A DNA stretch of 11,486 nt from Victivallales bacterium (GCA_900771165.1 CAAGMX010000500.1:1-11486), one strand, 5' to 3'. Numbered from the stretch's first letter, positions 1-7,138 are shown. Made by a program: numbers and translations. Notes: generated by a model from the sequence alone, not told the origin.

Positions 1-75
1 CCCGCCATCCCCTGTAGGATAAATCCTTCTAGAAGTACCGTCGAAAAATGGGTCGCCAGCGCTCGAAACTCTCAT
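1..75 (-). CDS. Possible N-terminus of a further gene running off the left edge (partial)
   Basis: An ATG at 75-73 on the minus strand opens a frame of 25 codons that stays open to the window edge, beginning MRVSSAGDPFFDG. An AAGGG stretch lies roughly nine bases upstream and could serve as a weak ribosome binding site. The frame is co-directional with the operon to its right. Against it, the opposite strand is open in the same codon register, the length is too short to judge coding character, and I do not recognise the sequence. It may be chance. Confidence 0.15.
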   Translation of the reverse strand, partial: MRVSSAGDPFFDGTSRRIYPTGDGG

Positions 76-116
76 GAACGCTTGCCCTTATCGGCCCATG
101 TGCGGGAACCCTTTGT

Positions 117-126
117 CCCCCCCCCC
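117..126. repeat. C10 homopolymer tract next to G4
   Basis: Ten consecutive C on the plus strand run directly into GGGG, so 123-130 is the palindrome CCCCGGGG. The tract lies in the non-coding tail beyond the last operon gene. Long mononucleotide runs are prone to length change during replication and to sequencing error. No gene can be shown to be controlled by it. Confidence 0.8.
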
Positions 127-151
127 GGGGCGCAGGATGCATTCCGGGGGA

Positions 152-172
152 CAGGGGGGAAACCTTTCCCTG
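152..172 (-). terminator. Weak inverted repeat downstream of the operon end
   Basis: GGGAAA (157-162) and TTTCCC (165-170) are complementary around a two-base centre. CAGGG (152-156) and CCCTG (168-172) offer an alternative pairing. It lies about 15-35 bases past the stop codon of the last operon gene, where a terminator is expected. There is no T-run on the minus strand after it, so factor-independent termination here is doubtful. Confidence 0.2.
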
Positions 173-186
173 GGGGCGGGGGTTGT

Positions 187-867
187 TTACGTTGTGGTGG
201 TTATCTTCATGAAATCCAGAATCATCTTCTGGGGTTTCTGTTCCGGGAACTCGATCCGGTAGGGAATGCCCTGTTTTTGGAAGATGGGATCCAGGAACTG
301 CAGGATTCCCTCTTCCAGTTCCTGGAGGGGCAATTCCTTTTTCTGGAGCATATCCATGAGGACATCCTGCTTCAGGGAAGCCAGGCGCTGCTGGAGTTCA
401 TGGTCCTGGTCCTCCACCAATCCCCGGAGGAACATAAGGCCGGTTCGTTTGGTGACCGAGGAGTAGGTTTCCGGGCGGAGGGAGAGAGTGAGGATGCGGG
501 GATGAGGGAAGCGGATCACCACGGTGCCATCCTCTTCCTGGTAGACGTCCTCCTGGGAGAGTTCGCTCATATCGAAGCCATAGAAGACATCCGCCAGGAT
601 GGTGCCCTGGGATTCCTCAATGCCATACCAGGCGGCTTTGGTGGAGCCCAGATTCGCCTGCCACTCCTGTTTCTGGGTGGTGAGGAAGCTGAGTTTTTCC
701 GTGCGCAGCACATCCCAGGTCATCTGCACTCTCTGAGAGGGGGTGGAGGCCCAGATCCCCCAGAGGAGGAAGCCAGCGGCGGCCACCACCAGGAGCATGA
801 TTCCCAGGATGAGCCAGGCCATTCCCATCTGCCCTCGGGAAGAGGGGGATTCTTTCTGCAGTTTCAT
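187..867 (-). CDS. Single-pass membrane protein resembling DUF4230
   Basis: This encodes 226 residues. A short polar N-terminus (about 1-14) is followed by one hydrophobic segment at about 15-38 (start MGMAWLILGIML) and then a soluble domain, probably extracytoplasmic. The soluble part has the layout I associate with DUF4230: a strand-rich stretch ending in VFYGFDMSEL (95-103), an acidic turn, then VVIRFPHPRIL (116-126). After it comes a helical segment with many K, Q and E residues (about 148-190) and a final hydrophobic/aromatic strand. The start at 867 is preferred over upstream ATGs at 894 and 918. It overlaps the ligase stop as ATGA, and a GGGAG Shine-Dalgarno lies at 879-875 with a 7-base spacer. 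The biochemical role of DUF4230 proteins is unknown to me. Position at the operon end suggests an envelope-associated role, by inference only. Confidence 0.75.
   Translation of the reverse strand: MKLQKESPSSRGQMGMAWLILGIMLLVVAAAGFLLWGIWASTPSQRVQMTWDVLRTEKLSFLTTQKQEWQANLGSTKAAWYGIEESQGTILADVFYGFDMSELSQEDVYQEEDGTVVIRFPHPRILTLSLRPETYSSVTKRTGLMFLRGLVEDQDHELQQRLASLKQDVLMDMLQKKELPLQELEEGILQFLDPIFQKQGIPYRIEFPEQKPQKMILDFMKITTTT
864..867 (-). promoter_or_regulatory. ATGA stop/start overlap (translational coupling)
   Basis: The ligase stop TGA (866-864) and the next ATG (867-865) share bases as ATGA. A GGGAG element at 879-875 sits within the end of the ligase gene. This arrangement normally lets terminating ribosomes restart, so both proteins should be made together. 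Confidence 0.8.
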
Positions 868-2297
868 TTGGGTTCTCCCGGTTGCGGGGTCCATTGTTCC
901 GCCAGTTCCCGGGTCCATTCCCGGAGGGAGGCATCCCGTGCCCCGAGGATGAGCCAGGCGCGGAAGGTTCCCTGGCGCAGGGCGGCCTCCGCCCCGGGGC
1001 GTCCTTCCTGGAATTCCGCGGGAAGGCCTTCCTGGGCAAAGCGCCGGGCCACCTCCTGGGAGGTGGGGGAAAATGCCACGGTGCCGCCCGCATAGTAGAC
1101 GGGTAGTAGGAAGAGGCGGTCTTCGGGCAGGAGACAGGCCTTCAGCTGCTCCCGGAGAGGTTCTTCCATGAAGCGCAGGGCACCGAAGCCATGGGGCTGG
1201 AAGACGATGCCCAGGGGAGAGCCGAAGCGTTCCCGGGCGGCGGAGATGGCGGCGGAGATTTTCTCCGGATTATGGGCGTAGTCGTTGACGATGCCGGGAG
1301 CATCCGACCGCGTAGGGAAGATCTCGAAGCGCTGGCGCACCCCCTGGAATCCCGCCATGGCCTCCCCGATTTCCTCCGGGGAGGTTTCCGGCAGAGCCAT
1401 GCGGAGGAGTTGGCAGACGGCCAGGCCATTGAGGGCATTGTGCCGTCCGGAGAGCCGGCTCCGGAGGCGTATGCCCTCCGGTCCCAGGAAGGAGATTCCC
1501 TGGGGATTGGCGGAATATTCCCGGGCCTGGCCGGGGAATGTGCGGCATTCTGCGGAGATGGGGGAGGCGGCCAGTTCAGGCAGGGATTCGGGGCGCAGGG
1601 CGCCTTTGCGGCAGCGTCCCAGGAACCCTTGGAAGACCTGGACCAATTCCTCGGTGCTGTAGTGATCGTCCCCCACATTCAGCACCACACCGTAGTCCGG
1701 GGAGAATTCCCGGATGGAGCGGTCGCTTTCATCGATTTCCACCACAGTAAACTGGGGGGTGGCGATGCCCGGGGTGGCATAGAAATTTCCGGGGGTCGTG
1801 GGGGTTTCCCATTCCGGGAGATAGCCTCCGTTCACCAGAACCAGGGAGTGTCCCAGGCGTCGCAAGGCGGAGCCCAGCCAGCCGGTGACCGTGGTTTTGC
1901 CGCAGGTCCCCGCCACCCCGATGAGGGTCCCCCGGGTCTGGGCGCAAAGCCGGGAGAGGGCCAGGGCGCGGTGAAAGACAGGCAGATGGGGCATGGCCAG
2001 GGCATCGGGATTTCCCGGTTCAATGGCCGTAGTGAAGACGAAGCCGTCGGGCCGGAAGGCCTGGGGACCGCTGCCGTCCTGAGGAAAAACCGGGATCCCC
2101 TGGCTCTCTAAAGCCCGGAAGAGAAACTGGCGGGAGGGTTCCTGCCAGCCCCGGTCGCTGCCGGCTACCTCGTATCCCTGATGCTTCAAAAACTGGGCCA
2201 GCCCGCTCATGCCGATTCCCCCGATGCCCACGAGAAAGAGTCGGGCCGGGGGCGGGGGAAAGTCCTGGGAAAAGACAATGGGAGAGGAATCAGACAT
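864..2297 (-). CDS. Mur ligase family protein, MurC-like
   Basis: This encodes 477 residues, the usual MurC size. Visible motifs in order are the N-terminal dinucleotide-fold loop GIGGIGM (24-30), the ATP P-loop GVAGTCGKTT (127-136), EIDESD (187-192), NVGDDHYST (207-215), GRHNALN (284-290), DYAHNPEKI (339-347) and FQPHGFGALRF (366-376). Near the C-terminus is GARD (452-455), where MurC has GAGD. The order is that of UDP-N-acetylmuramate--L-alanine ligase, which joins an amino acid to UDP-MurNAc using ATP in the cytoplasm. Several positions differ from classical MurC: Cys instead of His in the P-loop, and HGFG where MurC has HRYT. It may be a paralogue with another amino-acid or sugar substrate. 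The start at 2297 was chosen because the domain begins about 20 residues later; an upstream ATG at 2414 would add a Pro/Arg-rich stretch inside the exonuclease gene. No Shine-Dalgarno is visible. Confidence 0.88.
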   Translation of the reverse strand: MSDSSPIVFSQDFPPPPARLFLVGIGGIGMSGLAQFLKHQGYEVAGSDRGWQEPSRQFLFRALESQGIPVFPQDGSGPQAFRPDGFVFTTAIEPGNPDALAMPHLPVFHRALALSRLCAQTRGTLIGVAGTCGKTTVTGWLGSALRRLGHSLVLVNGGYLPEWETPTTPGNFYATPGIATPQFTVVEIDESDRSIREFSPDYGVVLNVGDDHYSTEELVQVFQGFLGRCRKGALRPESLPELAASPISAECRTFPGQAREYSANPQGISFLGPEGIRLRSRLSGRHNALNGLAVCQLLRMALPETSPEEIGEAMAGFQGVRQRFEIFPTRSDAPGIVNDYAHNPEKISAAISAARERFGSPLGIVFQPHGFGALRFMEEPLREQLKACLLPEDRLFLLPVYYAGGTVAFSPTSQEVARRFAQEGLPAEFQEGRPGAEAALRQGTFRAWLILGARDASLREWTRELAEQWTPQPGEPK

Positions 2298-2347
2298 GGA
2301 AGGATTCGCAGGGAAGGCGCGGAAGGAAGAACGGGGAGGAGGAGGGG
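2298..2347 (-). other. Polypyrimidine gap before the ligase gene
   Basis: The 50 bases between the exonuclease stop and the ligase start contain 43 purines on the plus strand, so the transcript is almost all C and U. No Shine-Dalgarno-like sequence is present. It is the only non-overlapping junction in the five-gene operon. Similar tracts occur at 7193-7233 and 8345-8393. A role in ribosome recruitment, for example through protein S1, is only a guess. Confidence 0.6.
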
Positions 2348-2974
2348 CTACCCTCTTCGGGCAGAGCGGCAGGGACGGATGGACGCCAGCTGGGAAACGG
2401 AAAGCTGCTGCCATCCGGGGGCGGCAAGCAGGCTTTCCAGCAGGGTGGCGCAGGCCACCGCATCGTAGAAGGCATCATGGGCACTTAAGCCGGGGCACCG
2501 CTTCTGCAGCACCGGCAAAAGCCCCAGGGAAGGCACCAGATTCTCCAGTTTGTAGTCCTTCTGACCGGGGAAGGCCGCCCGGGCCAGGGTCAGAGTGTCC
2601 ACCCAGGGGCCAAAAGACTGGAGGGGAAACTCCTGGGACAAGATTCCCCGCTCCGTGGAAATGTTGTGAGCCACCAGGGGGCGCCCCTGAAGGAGGGGGC
2701 GGAGGACGGGCCACAGTTCCTGGAGGGTGGGGGCACAAGCCAGCTCCTCCCGCAGTCTGGCCCATCGACCCGGGGTGTAGGGATTGAAGGGATAGTCCCG
2801 TGGCACCCGGAGCAGGGAGGTGAAGGAGCGGGCGAGATTCACCCTGCCCTGCTGAAGGACCACCACACCGATTTGCCAGGGGAGATTTTGCTCCTCCGTG
2901 GCTGCCCCGGTGGTTTCAAAGTCCAGGGCGACGGCCTCCGTCAAGGCCAGAGGGATATCCGGAATCAGAGCCAT
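2348..2974 (-). CDS. DnaQ-like 3'-5' exonuclease (DEDDh family)
   Basis: This encodes 208 residues forming a single RNase-H-like exonuclease fold with no extra domains. Exo I is DFETTG (18-23) with Asp18 and Glu20. Exo II is VAHNISTERGIL (101-112). Exo III is HDAFYD (166-171) with His166 and Asp171. These correspond to the DEDDh metal-binding residues of the DNA polymerase III epsilon family, which removes nucleotides from 3' ends using two divalent metals. In Exo II the position usually held by Asp is Glu108, a conservative change that would probably keep metal binding. The start at 2974 overlaps the glycosyltransferase end by 10 bases. A longer frame reaching back to 3208 would only add a Pro-rich antisense-like stretch. 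No signal peptide is visible, so it should be cytoplasmic. Its natural substrate cannot be told from sequence; it may be a repair or RNA-processing enzyme rather than a replicative proofreader. Confidence 0.87.
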   Translation of the reverse strand: MALIPDIPLALTEAVALDFETTGAATEEQNLPWQIGVVVLQQGRVNLARSFTSLLRVPRDYPFNPYTPGRWARLREELACAPTLQELWPVLRPLLQGRPLVAHNISTERGILSQEFPLQSFGPWVDTLTLARAAFPGQKDYKLENLVPSLGLLPVLQKRCPGLSAHDAFYDAVACATLLESLLAAPGWQQLSVSQLASIRPCRSARRG

Positions 2975-3678
2975 CGTTCCCAGAAGAGGTCGGTGAGGAT
3001 TTCCAGGGCGGCCCAGGCGCGCTGTCCCTTTTGTCTGGCATATTCGGGATAGGTCACATGGACCGGGAGTTCCCGGAGGGTGAGATGATTTCGTCGGATC
3101 TGGAGGAGGATTTCCGTAGCATGAGCCATGCGGTCCTCCCGCAGTCGGATTTTCGTCAGGGCCTGGGGCGTCAGGAGTCGGAAGCCGTTGTGGGCATCCG
3201 TCAGCCAAAGTCCTGTCAGGACGCCATTGACCCAGCGGGCCAGTTTCAGGAGAGTCCGGCGGGAGGCAGGGATGACCTGGAGATCCTCCTGCCGGAGGAA
3301 TCGGGAGCCCAGGATCACCTGGGCGCCGCTTTCCCGCTGCAGCTGCAGGGCCCGGGGGATGGCCGCCGCCTCGTGCTGTCCGTCGGCATCAAAGTGGATC
3401 ACCGCCTGGGCACCCATTTCCCGGGCATAGTCCCCTCCCGTCTGCAGGGCGGCCCCCTGGCCGCGGTTGATCTCGTGACGGAGGATGGTCACCGGGAGGG
3501 ACGGAAGAGCCAGAGGGACGGGAGAGCCATCGTCCACCAGCACCACGGAATAGCCCGCTTCCACCAGGGGACGGACCGTGCATTCCACCACGGCGGGCTC
3601 CTCCCGGTAGCAGGGGATGATCACGAAGACCCTCCGGGGGGGGAAGGAGCGAGAGGAAGCGTCGGGGGAGTTATTCAT
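2965..3678 (-). CDS. Family 2 glycosyltransferase
   Basis: This encodes 237 residues, essentially one GT-A domain without a C-terminal membrane region. After a short polar leader, VFVIIPCYREE (17-27) begins the nucleotide-sugar fold. VLVDDGS (46-52) and HFDADGQH (95-102) give the uridine-binding and metal-binding Asp residues. GSRF (124-127), DAHNGFR (161-167) and ATEIL (187-191) follow in the order seen in dolichyl-phosphate-mannose-synthase-like GT2 enzymes. The tail PVHVTYPEYARQKGQR (205-220) resembles the basic C-terminal motif of that group. It likely transfers a sugar from an NDP-sugar to a lipid carrier or glycan at the inner face of the membrane; donor and acceptor are not determinable here. 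The ATG overlaps the stop of the preceding gene as ATGAATAA, and a GGAGG site lies at 3692-3688 with a 9-base spacer, both supporting this start. Confidence 0.9.
   Translation of the reverse strand: MNNSPDASSRSFPPRRVFVIIPCYREEPAVVECTVRPLVEAGYSVVLVDDGSPVPLALPSLPVTILRHEINRGQGAALQTGGDYAREMGAQAVIHFDADGQHEAAAIPRALQLQRESGAQVILGSRFLRQEDLQVIPASRRTLLKLARWVNGVLTGLWLTDAHNGFRLLTPQALTKIRLREDRMAHATEILLQIRRNHLTLRELPVHVTYPEYARQKGQRAWAALEILTDLFWERWL
3671..3678 (-). promoter_or_regulatory. ATGAATAA stop/start overlap with Shine-Dalgarno
   Basis: The TAA stop of the propeller protein (3673-3671) lies 8 bases into the glycosyltransferase reading start (ATG at 3678-3676). A GGAGG element at 3692-3688, inside the end of the upstream gene, is 9 bases before the ATG. 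This supports coupled translation of the secreted giant and the glycosyltransferase. Confidence 0.75.
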
Positions 3679-6600
3679 GGGGGAGCGCCTCCAGGAAATA
3701 GGCCCGTCCCATCTGCCACCTCTCCGTCCTTTGCCACCCTTCCGGCGTAGGAGCCCAGGAGGAGCCCTGGGGGGGCGTCTCCTCTCCCAGGAGAGGGCCG
3801 GTGAAGGGAAGACCGGCGGGGCGAGCAGACGCAGGCGTCAGCCTGAGGGAACCCTCCCCCTCCTCCCAGGCGGGCCCGGGCAGCACCCAGAATCCCGTTC
3901 CCCCGGGCAGAATTCCCTCTTCCCGGAGGGGCACAAAGGCCCCGTGGTCATAGACATAGATCGCCGTTGTGTCCAGGGCCTGGCGGAGGGCCGCCAGGGA
4001 CACATCTCCCGGCAGAGACAGGGCGCTATAGCGTACCAGGGGAATCTCCTGCCAGCATCCCGCCAGGGCGGCCAGCATTTTTTCCTGGGGGGTAGCGGGA
4101 GCCTGGGGCGCCAGGGAGGCATCCCGGAGCAGAGCCGAGGAGACGGAGAGTTCCGGCAGGGGCTGGAGTTGGATCAGGAGGGTGGTTGCCGCCGTTTCCC
4201 CGGCCTGGTCTGTGACCCGGAGGGTGAGGGAATACTCTCCCGGGAGAGCCGTCAGGGGAGGCGTGAGGCGGAGCCATCCCTCCTGGCCTCCCTCCTGGCC
4301 CACGGTGACCCAGGCGGGGGATCCCTCGTCCAGAGAGTAGGTCAGCACATCGGGGGGATCGTCCGCCAGATCGGGATCCTGGGCGGACAGGGCGAGTTCC
4401 CGTTCCTCTCCCCCGGTGAGCGTGAGAAGCTGGGGGAAGTCCTGGGGCCAGCAAGGAGGATCATTCACCGGGGTGATAGTGAGATTCCAGGCGGCGGTTC
4501 CCTCCCACTCTCCGTCAGAGAGTCCGAGAGTGAAGGAATCCGTTCCATGGAAATCGGGATTTCCCTGATAGTAGACCCGGGGGAAAGAGAGGCGCGTATC
4601 GGGGGGAGCCAGGCGGAGCGTTCCCTGGGCGGGAGGGACAACCACCCAGAGGGCCACCCCGTCGCCATCCTCATCCAAGAGAGGGGTGAGACGCAGATTG
4701 GTCTCCGGGGCATCCTCTGTCAGGGGATTCAAGGCGGTGATGGAGAACTGGGGGGCACGATTGGACCAGAGAGGATCCTCCCAGAGATAGAGATTCCAAT
4801 GCCCATTTTCCGCCGGCTCCCTGCCCCCCTGCTCCATGTCCGCACAGGTGGAGAAGGCAATCTGCCTGCCGGAGGGAGAGATGGCCAGGCTTCGGGGAGG
4901 CAGCACAGCCTCCGGGGCCAGACACACCACCTCCGGAGAATCGGAAAGGAGATCCCACACCCCAACGCGTTGCCGGCTTTCTCCCTCTGGCACATAGAGG
5001 AAGGCCAGCCGACGGCCATTGGCGGAAAGGCAAAGCTGGGTAGCGTCCTCGGGGAGGGGAAGAAGAGTGAGGCGGGATGCGCTGGCCGAGAAGGGGGCCT
5101 GAAGGAGATAAAATGCCCCGCCCTCCTCCTGAAAGAGAACCTTCCCTCCATCCTGGGTCATGCCCCAGAGGACCGCGACGGAGCGGGGGCTAAGGGAGAC
5201 AGGTGTGGCGCCGGCGCCTCCCAGGCGCCCCATGAGCTTCGTGCCCTCCTGCCAGAGGAGGGTGGTGCCATTGGCGGAGAGGAAGGGGGAAGTCGCGGAG
5301 GCGGAGAGGCTCTCCCAGGAAGCCCCCCCGTCGGAAGAGAAGCGGAGTTCCCCAGTGGCCAGCAGGGCGGCCACCGCCCCATTCCGGGAGACCGCCAGAG
5401 CCCCGGGTTCCTGGAGATGGGGAGAGGCCTCCACGCAGACCCCGTTGCGGAACAAGGCACCGTCCTTCTCCCGGATCCAGAAGGAGGCTTGGGGACAGCC
5501 TTGGGCCCAGGTCACGGCCTCCCCGGGGGAGAACAGGCTCCAGGAGGCCCCTGCATGGGTCTCCCGTCCGTAGAGGAAGGGTTCTTCCGCCGCTTCTCCC
5601 GCCAGCGGGGCATTGGTCACCGTCTGCAGCAGGCCGTCCTGGGGGAAGAAGAGAGCGGGATAGCGATAGAGGGTTTCTGAGGAAGAGAGGCCATCCGTCA
5701 GGCATCGGAAATCCGTAAAGAGGAGGGTCAGGGCGCAGGCATCTCCGGAATCCAGCCCCAGGCGCAGGATGACCTGTCCGGTCTTTCCTGGGGTTGTGGC
5801 CGCCACAGACCAGGGAAGAGTCTCCCGAGAGACCTCCTCCCCGGGAAGAATCTCCGCCCCTGTGGAGGAGAGAATCGCGAAGGGAACCGGGTCGGAGCCT
5901 TCCCCCATCTCCCAATGCAGGGTGGTGGTCTCCTCGCTTCCTCCTAGGCCAATTCCCAGGGAGATCTCCCGTCCTCCCGTAGGCACATGAACCAGGGAGT
6001 TCTCCACGCCGATCCTGGCGCCCAGATCCCGGGAGAAAAGCTCTCCTTCCTTGTCCAGCCAAGCCGCAAAGCGTCCATTGGGAGAGAAGAGGCAATGGGG
6101 GCCGGATTGGGCGGTGACCTCAGGGAACGAAAGCTCTTCCGCCAGAATCTGGAGGGCCTCCGCCTGTCGATCCCAGAGACAGAGGGTCGTCTCGGTGCGG
6201 AAGAGAAGGAAGCGTCCATCCTGGGAGAAGGCGGGTTCCCAGGCCTTTCCCGGGGAGATCCAAGAATATTTCCAGGTTCCGTCCTTTTGGAGGGTTGCCA
6301 GGCGGAGACGCATTCCCCGGGCGCCATCCACGGCGGGATAGGCCAAGGCGTCCCCGGCAGAGGAGGCGGCGATCCAGAAGAGATTGGCCTGATACTCCCC
6401 GGAATAGACCCCCAACTCCTGGCGACGCCCCAAAAGCTCCACCAGCGCATTCTCTCCCGTGGTCAGATTCTGCCTCCGCAGGCCCATCTGCTCCTGCTCC
6501 TCCTGGGAGAGATAAACCAGCCCATCATCCGTTCTCACCGGGCGCATTCCCGTGTCCTTCGGCAAGGCCTCAACGATCTCCTCCGTCATCGCCCCCGGCC

Positions 6601-7102
6601 CCGAGGGCCAACGTCGCTTCCATAGACCCTCCCCAGCCCCCCGATAGACCCACAGCTCCCGATTCCCCTCCTCCTCCCGAACCCAAAGCTCTCTCCACGT
6701 GCTCTCTCCCATCATGGTCTGGAGACCATCCCCCCCTTGCCAAAGCAGGCGCATGACCCAATTCTGTCCCGTGGCATCCGTGGGCTCCCGGCGCAGCCCC
6801 CAAAGCGCCGCCGCCTGAACCCCCCGCCCCATGCCGAACGCCCGCCAAGACCACCCAAAGGGATTGGGCACCGGCTCGCTGGCAAGGCAGGAAACACACT
6901 CCCCCGTCAATAGGGAAAGGGAATAGCCCCCCACAAAGGAATCCCCCTTCCCCGAAGGCGTCCCCCGAAACCACAACTCCCCCTTGTCTCCCAAACTCTC
7001 CAAGGATTGAATGCGCCCCACCCCCGCAACTTCCCACTGCCCTAAGGAAACTAGGGAAAAACAGAGCATCAAAACCAAGATGAGTGGCAGAAATCGGCGC
7101 AT
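3671..7102 (-). CDS. Large secreted protein: WD40-like beta-propeller repeats, cadherin/Ig-like repeats and a Trp/Gly-rich tail
   Basis: This encodes 1143 residues. MRRFLPLILVLMLCFS starts a Sec signal peptide with cleavage near residue 20; there is no lipobox. Residues about 25-780 hold degenerate PD40/WD40-like blades, shown by AFSQDGRFLLF (291-301), LFSPNGRFAAWL (338-349), AVSRNGAVAALL (570-581), CLSANGRRLAFL (691-702) and AISPSGRQIAFS (740-751). From about 782 a cadherin-like repeat begins (NRAPQFS), including FHGTDSFTLGLSDG (851-864) and ending at VNDPP (879-883). A second Ig-like repeat runs to about 979. The tail (about 1006-1143) has GCWQ, YVYDHGAF and LPGGTGFWVLPG, resembling C-terminal modules of other secreted bacterial proteins. 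Propellers usually serve as binding platforms; no catalytic motif is visible. It is first in the operon behind the 7139-7166 promoter. The start has no Shine-Dalgarno but gives a proper signal peptide. Function is unknown; surface or periplasmic binding is inferred. Confidence 0.85.
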   Translation of the reverse strand: MRRFLPLILVLMLCFSLVSLGQWEVAGVGRIQSLESLGDKGELWFRGTPSGKGDSFVGGYSLSLLTGECVSCLASEPVPNPFGWSWRAFGMGRGVQAAALWGLRREPTDATGQNWVMRLLWQGGDGLQTMMGESTWRELWVREEEGNRELWVYRGAGEGLWKRRWPSGPGAMTEEIVEALPKDTGMRPVRTDDGLVYLSQEEQEQMGLRRQNLTTGENALVELLGRRQELGVYSGEYQANLFWIAASSAGDALAYPAVDGARGMRLRLATLQKDGTWKYSWISPGKAWEPAFSQDGRFLLFRTETTLCLWDRQAEALQILAEELSFPEVTAQSGPHCLFSPNGRFAAWLDKEGELFSRDLGARIGVENSLVHVPTGGREISLGIGLGGSEETTTLHWEMGEGSDPVPFAILSSTGAEILPGEEVSRETLPWSVAATTPGKTGQVILRLGLDSGDACALTLLFTDFRCLTDGLSSSETLYRYPALFFPQDGLLQTVTNAPLAGEAAEEPFLYGRETHAGASWSLFSPGEAVTWAQGCPQASFWIREKDGALFRNGVCVEASPHLQEPGALAVSRNGAVAALLATGELRFSSDGGASWESLSASATSPFLSANGTTLLWQEGTKLMGRLGGAGATPVSLSPRSVAVLWGMTQDGGKVLFQEEGGAFYLLQAPFSASASRLTLLPLPEDATQLCLSANGRRLAFLYVPEGESRQRVGVWDLLSDSPEVVCLAPEAVLPPRSLAISPSGRQIAFSTCADMEQGGREPAENGHWNLYLWEDPLWSNRAPQFSITALNPLTEDAPETNLRLTPLLDEDGDGVALWVVVPPAQGTLRLAPPDTRLSFPRVYYQGNPDFHGTDSFTLGLSDGEWEGTAAWNLTITPVNDPPCWPQDFPQLLTLTGGEERELALSAQDPDLADDPPDVLTYSLDEGSPAWVTVGQEGGQEGWLRLTPPLTALPGEYSLTLRVTDQAGETAATTLLIQLQPLPELSVSSALLRDASLAPQAPATPQEKMLAALAGCWQEIPLVRYSALSLPGDVSLAALRQALDTTAIYVYDHGAFVPLREEGILPGGTGFWVLPGPAWEEGEGSLRLTPASARPAGLPFTGPLLGEETPPQGSSWAPTPEGWQRTERWQMGRAYFLEALPHE

Positions 7103-7138
7103 GTCGTGGAGGATAATAAAAAAAGATATAACTTGTTT

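Noticed and set aside
1..186. tRNA or other RNA gene at the left edge
   Set aside because: AGGAT/ATCCT and CTTCTAGAAG give short palindromes, but there is no cloverleaf arrangement, T-loop consensus or acceptor pairing on either strand.
82..1095. Long plus-strand frame (open back to position 1) over the DUF4230-like gene and ligase end
   Set aside because: It is antisense to two genes with recognisable motifs and a Shine-Dalgarno-supported ATGA junction. Its product is compositionally biased and shows no fold pattern.
1191..2111. 306-codon plus-strand frame inside the ligase gene
   Set aside because: It is fully antisense to a conserved enzyme with all its motifs in frame, and its product is low-complexity Gly-rich.
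2298..2414. Longer N-terminus for the ligase (start at 2414)
   Set aside because: The extra 39 residues are Pro/Arg/Ser-rich and overlap the exonuclease coding end. The Mur N-terminal domain starts well after the ATG at 2297.
2975..3208. Longer N-terminus for the exonuclease (start at 3208)
   Set aside because: The extension lies within the glycosyltransferase gene, is Pro/Gly-rich and lacks any match to the fold. The ATG at 2974 sits 17 residues before the Exo I motif, as expected.
3617..5680. 687-codon open frame on the plus strand antisense to the propeller protein and part of the glycosyltransferase gene
   Set aside because: Its translation is Gly/Arg/Pro/Glu-rich low-complexity sequence without domains. 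The minus-strand frame has a signal peptide, repeats and overlapping gene junctions. Long antisense frames are expected where the sense gene avoids TTA, CTA and TCA codons in GC-rich DNA.
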